A stretch of 64,000 nt of DNA. It comes from Eretmocerus hayati. Taxonomy: Eukaryota > Arthropoda > Insecta > Hymenoptera > Aphelinidae. The notes below the pieces were generated by a model. It had not been told where the DNA came from. It was given only the letters and a program-made list of their open reading frames with translations, and did not search any database. This document shows positions 23,131 through 35,025 of this stretch, in pieces. The translations under genes and the position numbers were made by a program. The first letter of the stretch is position 1. The number at the start of each line of letters is the position of its first letter. The stretch lies in assembly GCA_029851415.1 (NCBI GenBank), contig CM056744.1, positions 11,601,268 through 11,665,267 on the forward strand, given 5' to 3'.

Positions 23131-25140
23131 CGTACTTGAAGCCGCAAATTGCTCGGACGAATAATTCTGTCTGGGAAAAAAGTCAATACCGTAACCTAGA
23201 GAGGCGAATAAACCCGCATGTACCCGGATCAAGAGTTCTGCCAGGTAAAACGATCAGTCCCGACGAATTAGGAGCTGGGGTCCAAAATTCTGTTAGAAGG
23301 AAAAGTGTGCGATATTGGCATCAAATCGGCGCGATTTCAGCGATCTGAAATCGCGGCTCAATCGCCCATGTGAAAAAAAATCGGGAATTGCGCAGCAGTC
23401 CGCGCGGACTGAGGCAGGGTGAAATTTTCCTCGTTTCCTCACTCACAGCTAAAAACTCTAGGATGGCAAATTAACCCCCAAATGCTCGGATGCTCTGGCC
23501 AAGTGTTTTGATAGTGGAGGGGGGGGGGGAGATTTGCTTCAGAACCCAGGCCCTGTCGGTGGAGGAATTCAACCCAAATATAGGGAGGCAAGTTAAACCG
23601 CAAATTCCCGAATTCTCGGACTGGAACTTCTGTCGGGGGAAAAATTCAACCCCAAACCTAGGGAGGCAATCAAACCTGCGAATAACCGGATGCTCAGACC
23701 AGAAATTCTGTGGAGGGAAAAATCAACCTCACGGCCCACGAAGGCAATCAAATCCGCAAATAACCGGATACTCGGACGAAAAATTCTGTAAGGGAGAAAA
23801 TCTGAGCGATTGAGTATTTGCGAGTTAATTCGCCTACCTAGGTTTGGGGTTGAATTTCTCCTCCAACGGGACTTCCAGTCCAAGCGTCCGAGCATTTGGG
23901 GGTTAATTTGCCATCCTAGGATTTTTAGCTGTGAATAGGGAGACGAGGAAAATTTCACTGTGCCTCAGTCCGCGCGGACTACTGCGCGATTTGCGATTTT
24001 TTTCACATGGGCGATTGAACCGTGCTTTCACATCGCCGAAATCGCGGCGATTTGAGGCGATAACAAGTCAATGAACACCTAGAAGCTCGGATCAAGAGTT
24101 CTGCCGGAATATGAAATCAATCGCAAAACCTGGAAAGGCAAATAAACCCACGTATATCCGGGTACTCGCACCGAGAATTCTACTGGGAGGAGAAATCAAT
24201 CCCAAAATGCAAAGAAATAAGATCTGTCAGGAGAACGCGTCCATCACAAACTTAAGAAGGCAAATAAGCCCACTTATGTCAGGCTTTTTGGCCTGGACCA
24301 AGAGTTCTGCCGGGTATTTTGGGGTACGATTGCCGTCCTATAAACTCTTTGAACAATTCTCTACTGCGCGGGAACCCTTGTTACAGAACAATCTGACCAG
24401 TTCTAGCTCTATTAACGTAATCTAATTGAGTCTTCATCTCATTTGAATTGGCTAATATTAGCTGCATCCCTCTTTCCATATCTGAAAAACAGTTATGGTA
24501 AGGACAATCAAATCCGCAAATACCCTGAAGATCGGAAAATTCTGACGGCAAAGAATCAATTCCAAACCCTAAGGAATCGATCAAATCTGCAAATATGATT
24601 GGAACGAGGATTCTCGCGAGACAGAGTATCATCCCCAAAGTCCGAGATAGCAATCGAACCCCAAAATATACGGTAGTATTTTTAATCCGGTTATTCGGGT
24701 GTTTGGGGTCCATTTCACCTTCTTAAATTTTGGGACTGATTTTGTCTCTAGGCAAAACTTTTGATCCAAGATTCCGGGTATTTGAGGTTGTATTCACCTT
24801 CATAGGTTTCCGAATGAATTTCATCGCCTTACAGAACTCTTAGACCTAGCATCCGTGTTATTTCGGGTTTGATTGCATTCATAGGTTTTCGGATTGGTTT
24901 TATCTTCTGACTTCTGGCAAAACTCTTGGTCCAAGCATCTATGTGTTTATGGGCTTATTCGTCTTCCTCAGTATTGGGATTGGCTTCTTCTCCTGACAGA
25001 ACTCTTGGTGTGAGCATCGACATTCTCGCGGATTTCACCTTCCAAGCTTATCGGGATTGATTTCTTCGAGGATTTCTTCACCCTCAAAACTCTTGGTGTA
25101 AGCAATTACATATTTGCGGATTGAAGCGCCTCCTGGATTT
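23130..25140. repeat. Diverged 78-bp minisatellite in both orientations
   Basis: A unit of about 78-79 bases (AATTCTGTCGGGGGAAAAAT, CAACCCCAAACCTAGGGAGG, CAATCAAACCTGCGAATAAC, CGGATGCTCAGACCAG) repeats; the GGAGGCAA/GAAGGCAA word recurs at 23584, 23662 and 23741. Plus-strand units occupy about 23130-23300, 23450-23800 and 24060-24700; inverted units occupy about 23820-23940 and 24710-25140. Copies differ from one another by perhaps 15-30 % by eye. The long open frames here are repeat-encoded and not genes. Confidence 0.75.
23321..24054. mobile_element. Inverted-repeat element embedded in the 78-bp minisatellite
   Basis: The left arm (TCAAATCGGCGCGATTTC, CAATCGCCCATGTGAAAAAA, CAGTCCGCGCGGACTGAGGC, GTGAAATTTTCCTCG, TCTAGGATGGCAAATTAACC) is mirrored in the right arm down to GGCGATTTGA at 24054. 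Arm length is about 190 bases. CCGCGCGG is itself a palindrome in each arm. The interior and both flanks hold the 78-bp units, so the element either amplified them or inserted into them. Confidence 0.65.
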
Positions 25141-25339
25141 TTTCATTCAAAAATAGCCCCAAGTTTTAGCAATTTTTCCAAAACTTTTTCAGAAGTTTCC
25201 AAAAACTGTATGAAACCTTAGTTAATGGGGGGCGGGGGGGGGGGGGTAGCTTTCTCACAGCTTCGGGTGAGGCACGTCATAAATCCACCACTGACTAAAA
25301 AAATAAGATGAAGGAGTTCTAATTTTTCGTTTCTCAAAA

Positions 25340-25820
25340 CAAATGCGGGTGAGAACAGTATCACTATTGAAAAGTACAAGCAAATCGGTGTATTTTCATC
25401 GTAAAGCGTGTGGAAGCCATCCGGCTCATAAATTTTTCGGTTCTCGGAGTTCCTCGAATCAGCTCGGTTTGGTTGAAAGATAACTCAGAAATCCACAAAA
25501 TCAAAAAGAGAACGTCTCATCTCGTCAATACAAAACGAAGGGACGCATTCCGAACATGTATAGGCAAAAATACCGATTCGCTTGTAATTTGTAATTGTAT
25601 CGCTGCTCTCAGTAGCATTCGGTTTTCTATTGACACGATGGAACGTTCTGTATTTTGATTTTACAGATTTTTAAGTGATCTCTCAAATAGGCCGAGCTGA
25701 GTTGAGGAACACTGAGAATCAAGGAATCTGTGAGCCGGATGCCTCCCAAACACTATCGGTGAGAATACCGATTTGCTTGTAATTTTCAATAGTAACTTTA
25801 TTCTCACTCGCATTCGGTTT
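25340..25820. repeat. Three decayed copies of a 100-bp sequence, two inverted
   Basis: A block with AAAAGTACAAGCAAATCGGT, CATCCGGCTCA and CAGCTCGG appears at about 25347-25462 on the plus strand, and inverted at about 25685-25812. A shorter third copy lies inverted at about 25555-25640. Conceptual translation of all three gives similar words (TIENYKQIG-like), but with stops in at least one copy. I infer relics of a repeated element or a broken gene fragment. Confidence 0.5.
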
Positions 25821-26054
25821 GAAGTGGATGAAATCAGATCTCATTGATCTTATTCTGTACATTCCGTCATCAACTTTCAAATACGCCGAGCTGTATAGAA
25901 AAATCCAGAAAAAAATAGATGTTTTACCAAATTTGAACGGGACGCTCCGTATGTGCAAATCAGCTAAAAACGATTCGCAGCTATTTCAGCGCATTTTAAA
26001 GACCGAGCAGCTCTGGTCCTGATCCCAACGGGATTCTACTCGAATGGAGTAGTA

Positions 26055-26131
26055 GAAGAAAAATAACTACGTGCGCCGTTTTTAGTGACATTTTTCAACA
26101 GATATTCCCCCGCTTCCCGAGCACCGCGCGT
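26055..26131 (-). mobile_element. Solo end related to the 15934-17056 element
   Basis: On the minus strand this reads CGGTGCTCGGGAAGCGGG, then CTGTTGAAAAATGTCACTAA, matching the terminal 40-60 bases of the larger element (GTGCTCGGGAAAGG, GTTGAACAAAATTGTCACC). I found no partner end nearby. Confidence 0.5.
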
Positions 26132-26148
26132 GTAAGCTTTCCGACTAA

Positions 26149-26374
26149 GGGTATGTCCACAAATGAACCGCCCGCGCTGGCACCGCGCTCTGAGCAGGCT
26201 CAAAAATTCCCCACGTTATATCCGAGGTATAGAACCGGAGTTTAGCCACCTCGATCACTAAAGACAACTCCGAAAAGAGGAGTCAACGTGTGTGTACCTA
26301 TAAATTAACACAAACAATTTTTAGCGCGCGCCAGCGCCGGGGGCGGCGCGGGCGCTTCATTTGTGGACACACCC
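26149..26374. mobile_element. 226-bp MITE with TAA duplication (PIF/Harbinger type)
   Basis: Inverted ends GGGTATGTCCACAAATGAAC and GGGTGTGTCCACAAATGAAG continue into GC-rich CGCCCGCGC-type sequence. TAA flanks both sides (26146-26148 and 26375-26377). A three-base TWA-like duplication is typical of PIF/Harbinger elements. The very GC-rich arms contrast with the AT-rich surroundings. No coding capacity. Confidence 0.78.
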
Positions 26375-26377
26375 TAA

Positions 26378-28487
26378 TGTTGCTGGTGATGCAAATAATC
26401 TCAATGTCTGGACAACCGTGTATCTTCAGTCCTAGTCGACAAAATTGAACTTGGCAGGTAGTCATTTTGAAGGAAATTTTCTCAGTTTTCGATTGGAATT
26501 ACTTCAAAATCCATACAACCAAGCGCATGCGCACAAATAGCTGTCTTTTGTTAAGTCAGAGAATGAAAAATCAGAAAATTGACCAAGAAATGCATAGAAT
26601 AGTGAAAGAACAACTTTCGACTAGTTTCATCGCAAAGATCATGCTATTTTGCGCGAGGAATCACATTCCGGGAAAGTATAAAAAATTGCTTTTTGAGATA
26701 ATTAGGCCTCAAAATAGGATAGCCTGATTTCCACTAATTCTGCCTGATCAGGCCGTGAATTAGCTCAACAAAAATTCTCTAGGTATTTCTTGATAGGTTT
26801 CTGAAGATCTTCTGAATGGCATAAATTGCGTTCCACTATATTAAGCCAAACTCAAGAGAGATGCAATTTAGTAAAAAAATGTCATGACTGCAATGGTGGA
26901 ATAAAAAAACAAAACAGAATTATTCAAAACAAAACAGAATAAATTCTGTCAGAATGATGATTGCCTAATTAGGCAGGCGTCTCCAAAATTTTTTAGGAAC
27001 CTCCCAGTGTCCGGAAGCTTCATATTCTGAACCATAGAATTGAATAAAAATCATGAGAAACCGAACCAAGACATCACTATTTTTCGTGTGTCGTTCTCAA
27101 TTAGAATTAATCTATGATGAATCAGTGGCCACCAAATATATAACAGCAAATTCTTCAAATCCGAACCTGATATTTTTGAGGGTTCACCTCGGGGTTCACC
27201 AAAAGAGTTCACTGGCCCCCAAAGTAAAACAGTGTACATCTAAATCCAAAGGTTTCCGGAACTCGTGACAACAATCTCTGTCCAATTGTTCAAAATCACT
27301 AGTTATTCAACTATAAACATTTTTACGACCGCAGAGTTACCGCAGGAAAAAAGCGAAACTATCCGCTTGTAGAGACCAAAAATCTAAATGTCGATTAAAT
27401 AGAATATCCCATTACAGACTTTTCGTATGGCGGACACTTTTCGATACTCTCTCAAGAATATACAAACGTATATCACACTCCAAAGAAACTCATTCAATAC
27501 ATTCTAACTCATCTATAGTATCTAAGACCTCTAAATCTGATAAATGAAACGCTTCAAGTTGATCTTCGAAGACTGGGTAATACTAGCGTGGGATGAATGA
27601 CATGAGATACGGATGTCGATGAACTCACGGCAAAGTTCACGCGCGCAAATTCGTAAGTCTTAAGCGGTTGACGAGGACCGCACGATCAAAAAAAAGTCCC
27701 ATAAGTGACAGTAGAGTCTGTGAGCTTCCTCGAAAAACAAACCGCAATCCGCCAACACAGAGAACCGCTTTCACTCGTGTAAACCACTTGCCATTACGAT
27801 CAAAGTATGTATAGATATATCCAATGTGCCCCAGTGTCCTAACGCTGACGTCTATGGGATATTACTCATGAATCGAGAAAATATATAAATATATTGTGTG
27901 CGTCATGTGCTGTCTTATGATACTTTGAATTTCGCACCTTCATTGCGTGTGAGATGAATTTTTGTTTGGAAAGTCCCATATCCAGGATAGGGATGAATGA
28001 ACGCGCGGTCATGGAGAAAGTGAATGGAAACGGTTCTTTTTTTTTTTACTTATCGTTTTGCACGATGTGTGCGGACGAGCGCCGGAGAAAGAAGCGGTTA
28101 GTAAGGTGGTAGAATCGGTACCCACTTGTGTATCTGGGAATCCGATGAGTCAGACTTTGACGGATCTTTGGGCTGAGTGTTGATAAAATTAGCACATTTT
28201 TGGATGATGAGTTGGTTTTGGATGAATCTGAACTTTGCGTGGGTTGGATTAATATGTGAATCGTTACTCGGACTGATCAGAGGGTAATGCATCATGACAT
28301 TCTAATATTGAATTTATTCAGGGTCAAGAATTATTCCTACACAATTCTTATTTTTGTATAAATTGATCAATGTACTTACTGAGAATGAGTCCCAAATTGA
28401 TCTTCAAATTCTGTTCCCTTGATTTTCAATACTCTCTGGCAGGCTTCACTCGAATGTTTAGTCCTCCAAAACCTCACACACTAAATA
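26378..28487. other. Intergenic, no gene seen
   Basis: About 2.1 kb. A short direct repeat (AAAACAAAACAGAAT twice) lies at about 26908-26941. Other open frames are short and unrecognised. Confidence 0.4.
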
Positions 28488-29258
28488 AGGTGAGTGTATC
28501 CAACTTGCCCCCATTAAGCCATTTTCTCAATAACTCTGGCCTATCTCAATATTTTCCAACGTATTTTAGCTACATCCAATTTGGACCCACTGGACCCAAA
28601 CTGTTTCAATTCTCCCAAAAGGTGATTTTTGAGAGTTTACAAAAGTGTGTACCCAACTTACCCCCATCATTTAAAACAATGTTAATCGGCGATGAAGTGC
28701 ATAAAATCGCTTTGATCCGTTTTGATCACCGTGCAGCGACATTTGTAGCTATTAGCTGGCCCAAGACATCGTTTCCGACCTATTTTGACGTGATAAACAC
28801 GTTCTGAGTGGTAAAAAAAGTCATGCTGCACGCCTTTCCGAGATAACCTAATGGGGGCATGTTGGGTACACTCCGATGTCGGCCTTCTTGATTCTCAAAT
28901 CATCTCCGTGTTGTGATCGCTCAAAATCAGAGTTCTGCAACTCTGGAGAGCGGATTTTGAAGGTCTTGAGCCAAGAAATTCAATGCGCTAAAGTACATTG
29001 AGATTGGTCAAATGGAAATAAATTGGCACCGGTTCTAGTGAACGCGATTTCCTCGGTGATTTCTTACCCGTGCAAACACCTCGCTTTATATTTTCTGGAG
29101 AACGCAGAAATGATCTGGGGTCGATGCAAATTGCGTACTTTCTCATATTTTGACATAACAAACGTAAAAAAATATGCGGTAAGATCAACGAGCGCCCATT
29201 TCTGAGATCGGCATATGGGGGCAAGTTGGGTACAGAGGCAAGTTGGGTGCACTTACCT
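28488..29258. mobile_element. AGGTAAGTG-type TA-flanked element, copy A (771 bp)
   Basis: Left end AGGTGAGTGTATCCAACTTG CCCCC; right end inverse, GGGCAAGTTGGGTGCACTTACCT split by a duplicated GGGTACAGAGGCAAGTT-like step. TA lies on both sides (28486-28487, 29259-29260). Subterminal words include CAATATTTTCCAACGTATTT. The 145-residue open frame at 28370-28807 enters the element from outside and shows no protein family signal. Confidence 0.75.
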
Positions 29259-31546
29259 TACATCAGAATCGAAATACTTACGACAGGAAACCGTGATTGA
29301 TTGAAAAATGAAAACCATGAGTGAAAAAATGAAACGGAATTTCAAAATCGTCATGTGGATCTCACGAGTAACTACAGGTCGATCAGTAGTAACAGACGAA
29401 ATGGGTCAGACAACTCAGACACTCCGGGTAACGTAACAAGGCTATACCTGGAATGACAGATTGCATTTATATCATGATTCTTTGAAATTGCTCCTGGAGC
29501 AAAATTTTGAGAAATGCAAATTATTAAAGAGTATATTCTTTCCGTGTCAAAAAAGCCATGATACTCTCAACACTCCCGTCTATTTAATCACTGTCAGAAG
29601 AAATTCTTAGAGTCAGATCGAAATCGTACTGAATCACAGCAACCCCCTAACCTTGTAATATTAAATTCAGATCGATTAGATTTTCCTTATAGTCTCACCA
29701 TGTCATGCCACTAGGAGTACTTCTACCTACAGTACATATTTTTCTTAGGAGGAAAAAAGATTTCAACTGTTAAATTTGAGAATCGGAATATTTTCTTCGT
29801 CACATTTTTCTCTCACACCGATGCGCATAGCTCTGATTAGCAGTCCAACATTATGTTCCTCGGATTGCTGACTCAAATTCCTAGACAATCGCAGTTTTCA
29901 TGCATTTGATATTCGTGACGGTCTTTTGCAATGTGCATGTACCTTAAAATTAAGATGCGTCGCATCAAACGTCGCAGTTTTCACTAGTAAAATGTTTGAG
30001 AAAGTAAAAAATTCAAATAAGTGGGCGCATCGTTTGGCACGTTTATCTACCGTAAGATGGTCAATTTTATGCTATGAAACTAAGTCTTATCTAATTATAA
30101 AAAATTTTCCAAACATTATCATACAGTAGAAGCAAGACTTTCTTTGCTGTCGTTCAGCCATCTTCAATTTAGGTATACTTTCATATAAGAGAAAAATAGG
30201 TTAAATTTTGTAATTTAATTTTGGATGTATCATCAGTCTAATATAAGGTGAGATTTTTAGATCATCTTCTCAGTAAGAGTTGAATAAGTGAATATGAAAG
30301 TGGAACTACTCGTCAGCGACGAAAGTAAAATCAGGTGGGTGTCATGTACACATGTTAGTATTAAACGCATGACTAAGAAGATATGGAGCCGTGCAAGGTG
30401 AAATGAGGGGACTCGATCCTGAATTTTCTTCTCTGGGCTATTTGTTTGGGAAATCGATAGGTGTGGCTTACCGAACAAATTTGTTGGGAGTAAATATAAA
30501 ATCAGGGCGAATCTGTTACTTTGATCACGTGTTACTCTTCTTTTCGAGTTCTCAAACACAACAATATATGCAGGTATCCTGTCGGGTGGTGGTCCATTGC
30601 TAAAACGCACCCCAAAATCCTCAATTCTGTCAAATGATGCTTATTTTACTTACTGTCTATTTTCTACTTTTATGATGGTCATCATGATTTTGATTCCATC
30701 TGCATAGTTTCGTATTTGAGTTCAATCTATAAGATTTGCACTTTTCATCGCTATTCTATTAATTTAGACCTATTCTGGACGGTGAAGGAGGTTTCTTATT
30801 GAGCTAATTCCAATCACAATTTTGGCCCAACCAAATCCTCAAAGAATCCAACGAACATTCATCACGTTATTTTAGGGTCAAACTGTAACTTTTGTATTTA
30901 AATGTAACGAATACGTTTGGAAGAATTTGCTATTTGAGAAGCGATTGGGCGACAAATTTCAAGTTCTTCGATTTTATTTTGACTAGTCAATTTGGAACTT
31001 TCTTGTATGCGTGGATATGCCCGCGATTGATAATATTTGTGATAACTTTTGTTAAAAGCACATCGCTGAAGAAAAACCAAGTGGATTTCCCGTGACGTCT
31101 GACGTACACCGGGAATGCATGATGACGACAGACTCAAAGTCCTCATGTGTTTCTGTTACGGAGACGCATGAATTAAAAAAAAATTTAAAAATTCCAATTT
31201 CGTAATTATCCCATTTTTCATCGCTTTGCAAAATATCATCAGTCTTTATATAGAAATATTAGGAAACTTTACGGGAACGGGAAGCCAAATTCAAAGAAAC
31301 GGATTCACTTAGGACTAATTCTGATCTCTGAGATGTCCGTAATCGGATTTGTCATCAATCTCAGGAATCGTCGGAGACTCAAGAAAATCAATGATAAATA
31401 AGATCAGAGTAAGATTCTGGAATGTTTGTACGTGGTATCTAGTGAGCTCATTACTCACACACCTACCTTTGATAAAATGTAACATATACCCTTGTTTCTT
31501 ACCTCAGCTCCCAAAAATTTCAACGACCCATGTAAAACATACGATC
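29259..31546. other. Intergenic, no gene seen
   Basis: About 2.3 kb of AT-rich DNA with short open frames on both strands and no recognisable element ends. Confidence 0.4.
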
Positions 31547-31548
31547 CC

Positions 31549-31998
31549 ATGAACATATATGACCATAGAATCCGAGGATTCCATGGTCATATATGATCAT
31601 AAGTGAAACCGCTTTACACATTTTATTTTTATTCCAGAAAGTTGTGATATATTGATTCGAACCTATTCTAACATCAATACGTCACGATACTGATCATATA
31701 CTACTGAAAAAAATCTTCCCAGAAGTCGGTTTCGAGTTCCCAAAAACTGACATTTTCGACGAAAAATGATATTTAATGTGGATTTTTCCTCTTCGGTACT
31801 TCAAATGTTCAAAACCTGAGAATGACTTCGGGAAAAAATTTTCTGAGTAATATTCGATCATCACCACTAAGTGTTGATGTTGTACAATAGTATATCACAC
31901 CTTTCCGGAATGAAAAAGACAAATTTTGAAACCGATTTTATTCATGATCATATACGACCATGGAATCCATGGATTCCATGATCATATATGTTCGTGGA
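31549..31998. mobile_element. Inverted-repeat element whose ends are themselves hairpins
   Basis: The first 42-base hairpin (31554-31595, arms CATATATGACCAT.GAATCC and GGATTCCATGGTCATATATG) and the second (31949-31990, arms CATATACGACCATGGAATCC and GGATTCCATGATCATATATG) are also inverted with respect to each other, sharing ATGATCAT and GAAACCG inside. The element is about 450 bp, with four copies of the same 20-base arm. No coding capacity; target duplication unclear. Confidence 0.6.
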
Positions 31999-32139
31999 AT
32001 CTTATGTTCTGCACGGGGAACACCATCACTGCCACTGTACTTCATCCTCAATTTCATCTGATCGAAATTCCACCTGTTAAAGTGAAAACCTGGCGAACAC
32101 CTTACTCTCTCATCACCCAATTCCACGAACGATTGACTG

Positions 32140-32140
<1 letters not shown>

Positions 32141-32170
<30 letters not shown>
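32141..32170 (+). repeat. (TCAA)n microsatellite
   Basis: About seven and a half perfect TCAA units. Confidence 0.95.
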
Positions 32171-33173
32171 TGGTCTATAAAATCATCTCCGAAGCGAAAG
32201 CCTTGACAAAGTAAAATCAGTGACTAACGTGTAAATCAAGTAATAATAAAAAAAACTTTCATACATTGGTGCTGGCGTATGACGAGGGCAACGTGCCACA
32301 TTCCTCGCTACATGAGTCATGATCCATCGATCCGCAAATATATATATATGGGATATCGGTTATACTTTATACATATAAAATCTATGTATATATTCATGAT
32401 CGTCTGTAATGCTCATTTAGCACTGCGAGTGAAAACTCATCGAGCCGCAGCGCGTAATACCGTTCATTCTCAGGCTGCTGGTTATACTGCCTCTGCTGGC
32501 CTACATTGCATGGGATGGGTATTTTACTTACACGTATATATCCATGTACTCGCGTACTCGCACTTGCATTTTGCCGTGGACGCAATGAGGAATACTTTCC
32601 ATTTGACTTGCAGGCCTCTTTCGGGGTCACAAACTCATTTGTGACGTACATGTATAACTCTGGCGTTAAATGCGTGTGTTTCCTTTATTGTCCGTGTTTC
32701 AGATGAATGCAACCTGTTGCTTTGAGCTTTGAGATTGATTCAATTTTTTTTTTTTTCGTTAGACGGATAGAATCTGTATAAAGTTCAGGATTTGACAAAT
32801 TGCGATGGCAAAAAATTACTTAGACGGTCAGTCTTTTTTATTATAAATTTATTTTCTCAGCATTTCTTCTACCACCTGTGAATCATATTGATCAGACAAG
32901 ATAAACTATCGGAAACTCAGAAATCAGTTGCTTTGAGGCGATGATTGTAATAACCTGATATCCAAAAAAATGAGAGAACCTGACTATTAGACCAAGACTA
33001 CCACTGTTGCTCATGATTTTCGAATTTTACGCCCTTTCTGCGCTGATACAAAACTTTTGATCGGCGAATCCAGTATTTTGCGATAGTTTAGCTGACGGAT
33101 ATGAATATTTGACAGGGATCTGAGGACCACGAGTGGATTGAGTTTGAGGGATAATAGTATATTTCCGTACTAA
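32171..33173. other. Intergenic, no gene seen
   Basis: One open frame of 121 codons on the plus strand (32279-32644) has no recognisable motif, signal peptide or splice context. I do not support it as a gene. Confidence 0.35.
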
Positions 33174-33502
33174 CAAGGGGAGTCCGGAGTCTCCGGGTCC
33201 TGAAATCTCACCAAAATTTTTTTACAGTTCCGTTTCCCCTAGAATATGAAGAAACCGAAGCAACTCCGTCAAATGGGCCTTCTGTTCAAAGTTACAGCCC
33301 ATGGCATTAACATTGCCCATATAGGCCCATGTTAAAAAGTGATATATATAGATATACTCGCAATGCTAACGATTATGCTTGTAACTCTAAACAGAAGGCC
33401 CATTTAACAGAGCCGCTTTAGATTCTTCATATTCTAGGTGGTACAGAACTGTGAAAAAATTTTGGTAAGATTTCAGGACCCGGAGACTCCGGACTCCCCT
33501 TG
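33174..33502. mobile_element. 329-bp MITE with TAA duplication
   Basis: Inverted ends CAAGGGGAGTCCGGAGTCTC continue with GGGTCCTGAAATC, a CACCAAAATTTTTTTACAG-like block, CTAGAATATGAAGAA, and GGGCCTTCTGTT; the arms together are about 130 bases long. TAA lies outside both ends (33171-33173 and 33503-33505). The centre is about 65 bases. The TAA duplication fits PIF/Harbinger, though the terminal bases do not match a family I know. Confidence 0.82.
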
Positions 33503-33505
33503 TAA

Positions 33506-34349
33506 GTGCGGTAGCCAATTTCGAGCACTAGGACAGTTCGTCTGTCGAGGGAAACGAGACAGACATCTCCTCCAGTGTCCGAAATGGGCTTGCAAGTGAA
33601 CCCTCAAATTGCATTCTATCGCGGCCTTCTTAGGTTAGAGTAATGAAATATTATTCTTTAATAAATTGTGCGTGAATACTTTACGTACAGTTTATTGATT
33701 TATATCGAGAGTTTATCAAAATTGTATACATTTTAATACAAAGAAATAAAATCTATTATTTGCAATTTTCCGATGTTTAGGTGCTTACAAAATTGCAAAA
33801 AATAATATATTCGCAACTCGTTCATGAGGTTTCTCGCTTCCAAGCGATTATTCCGATGACCAAGTTCGAAAACCAATCGCTCAGAAATGAGTTACAACCT
33901 CATGAACTCGCGAAATATACTATTTTACATCCTCCTGATAATTCCAAAACCCATTACTTGGACACGAAAAACAATTAGTTATACGCCCTTTCATCGAAAT
34001 GTGCTTTTTACACATGACGTAAATTCCCCCATTCCAAAGATTTCCATAAATTTTCCCTCACTTGAGTTCTCGAATCTCGAATTCACGCACCTGCAGACTT
34101 AGCAGGCGCAATCTTCCCATGTTTGTTACGCTAGAACATGAGAAAGTAAGCGTTTTGGGTCGATCATAAATGGCACGCGCTTTCTTTAGAACAAAAAGTG
34201 ATTTTCGGTGATTTCGACTTCTTTTTGCGAAGCTCCCAAAAGTTACGCCAAAACAATTAGTACAACCAATCTCAATGTACCTCAGCTAACTTTTATCTTT
34301 GTCCCAATCTTGCAGAATTCATTTTCTACCCGATTCTACGCTTATATTA
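33506..34349. other. Intergenic, no gene seen
   Basis: No supported feature. Confidence 0.35.
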
Positions 34350-34785
34350 CGAGAAAAAGTGCAATGTGCCTAATTTGCCACCATAGTCTTTTATCAAATT
34401 CTTTCTTTACTCTATCAAGAAGTCTAAAAATTTGAAAGGAGATAGAAAGAACTTCAAAATGAGCTGAAGTACGTCTCACTCGGAGGTCTAGAAGCCAAAA
34501 CATCCTGATTCTACGAAAATCCCGTATAATCTCATGGAAATAGGCCTCCTTTGCACGTGAGGGCAACTTGGTTGACACTCCTCCGATAAAAATGATAAAT
34601 TTTTTTTTTGCTAAAAATGAGATACCTTAGCCACAATTTGTTGCAATCAAACGTGTCTTACTTCCTTTCAGGAGTCTCGAAACAAGTGCTTTAAATTGAG
34701 CTAAAATGCCTTGAAAAATATTGAGATGAGCCAAAACTATAAGCAAAATAAAAGTAGTGGGCGCAAATTAGGCATACTTATCTCA
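34350..34785. mobile_element. Diverged relative of the AGGTAAGTG-type element
   Basis: On the minus strand the right side reads GATAAGTATGCCTAATTTGC, then TAGTTTTGGCTCATCTCAAT and TTTTTCAAGGCATTTTAGCT, matching in order the terminal and subterminal words of copy A. The left side (AAAAAGTGCAATGTGCCTAA, TTTGCCACC) is a weaker match. About 436 bp, more degraded than the other copies. Confidence 0.5.
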
Positions 34786-35025
34786 TTATTGTCAACAGAT
34801 GATGGTTCATTTCTGAGGCAAAAGAATACAAATCAAAATTTCCACAACTTTTCTATTGTCATATTTTTTAACTTCTTATCCTGATATATGGTACTTACAT
34901 TTTGATTATTAGAGTATTGGTCTACAGATAGATCAACTATTTAACATCCAAATTCTTCTAATGCGAGGAGAGAAATTTTTTCCCTCTCAAGACAGAAAAT
35001 AATTTCGTCAATAAGAATACATGTA

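Noticed and set aside
28370..28807. 145-codon plus-strand frame
   Set aside because: It crosses from unique DNA into a transposon end with no splice logic, domain or signal peptide.
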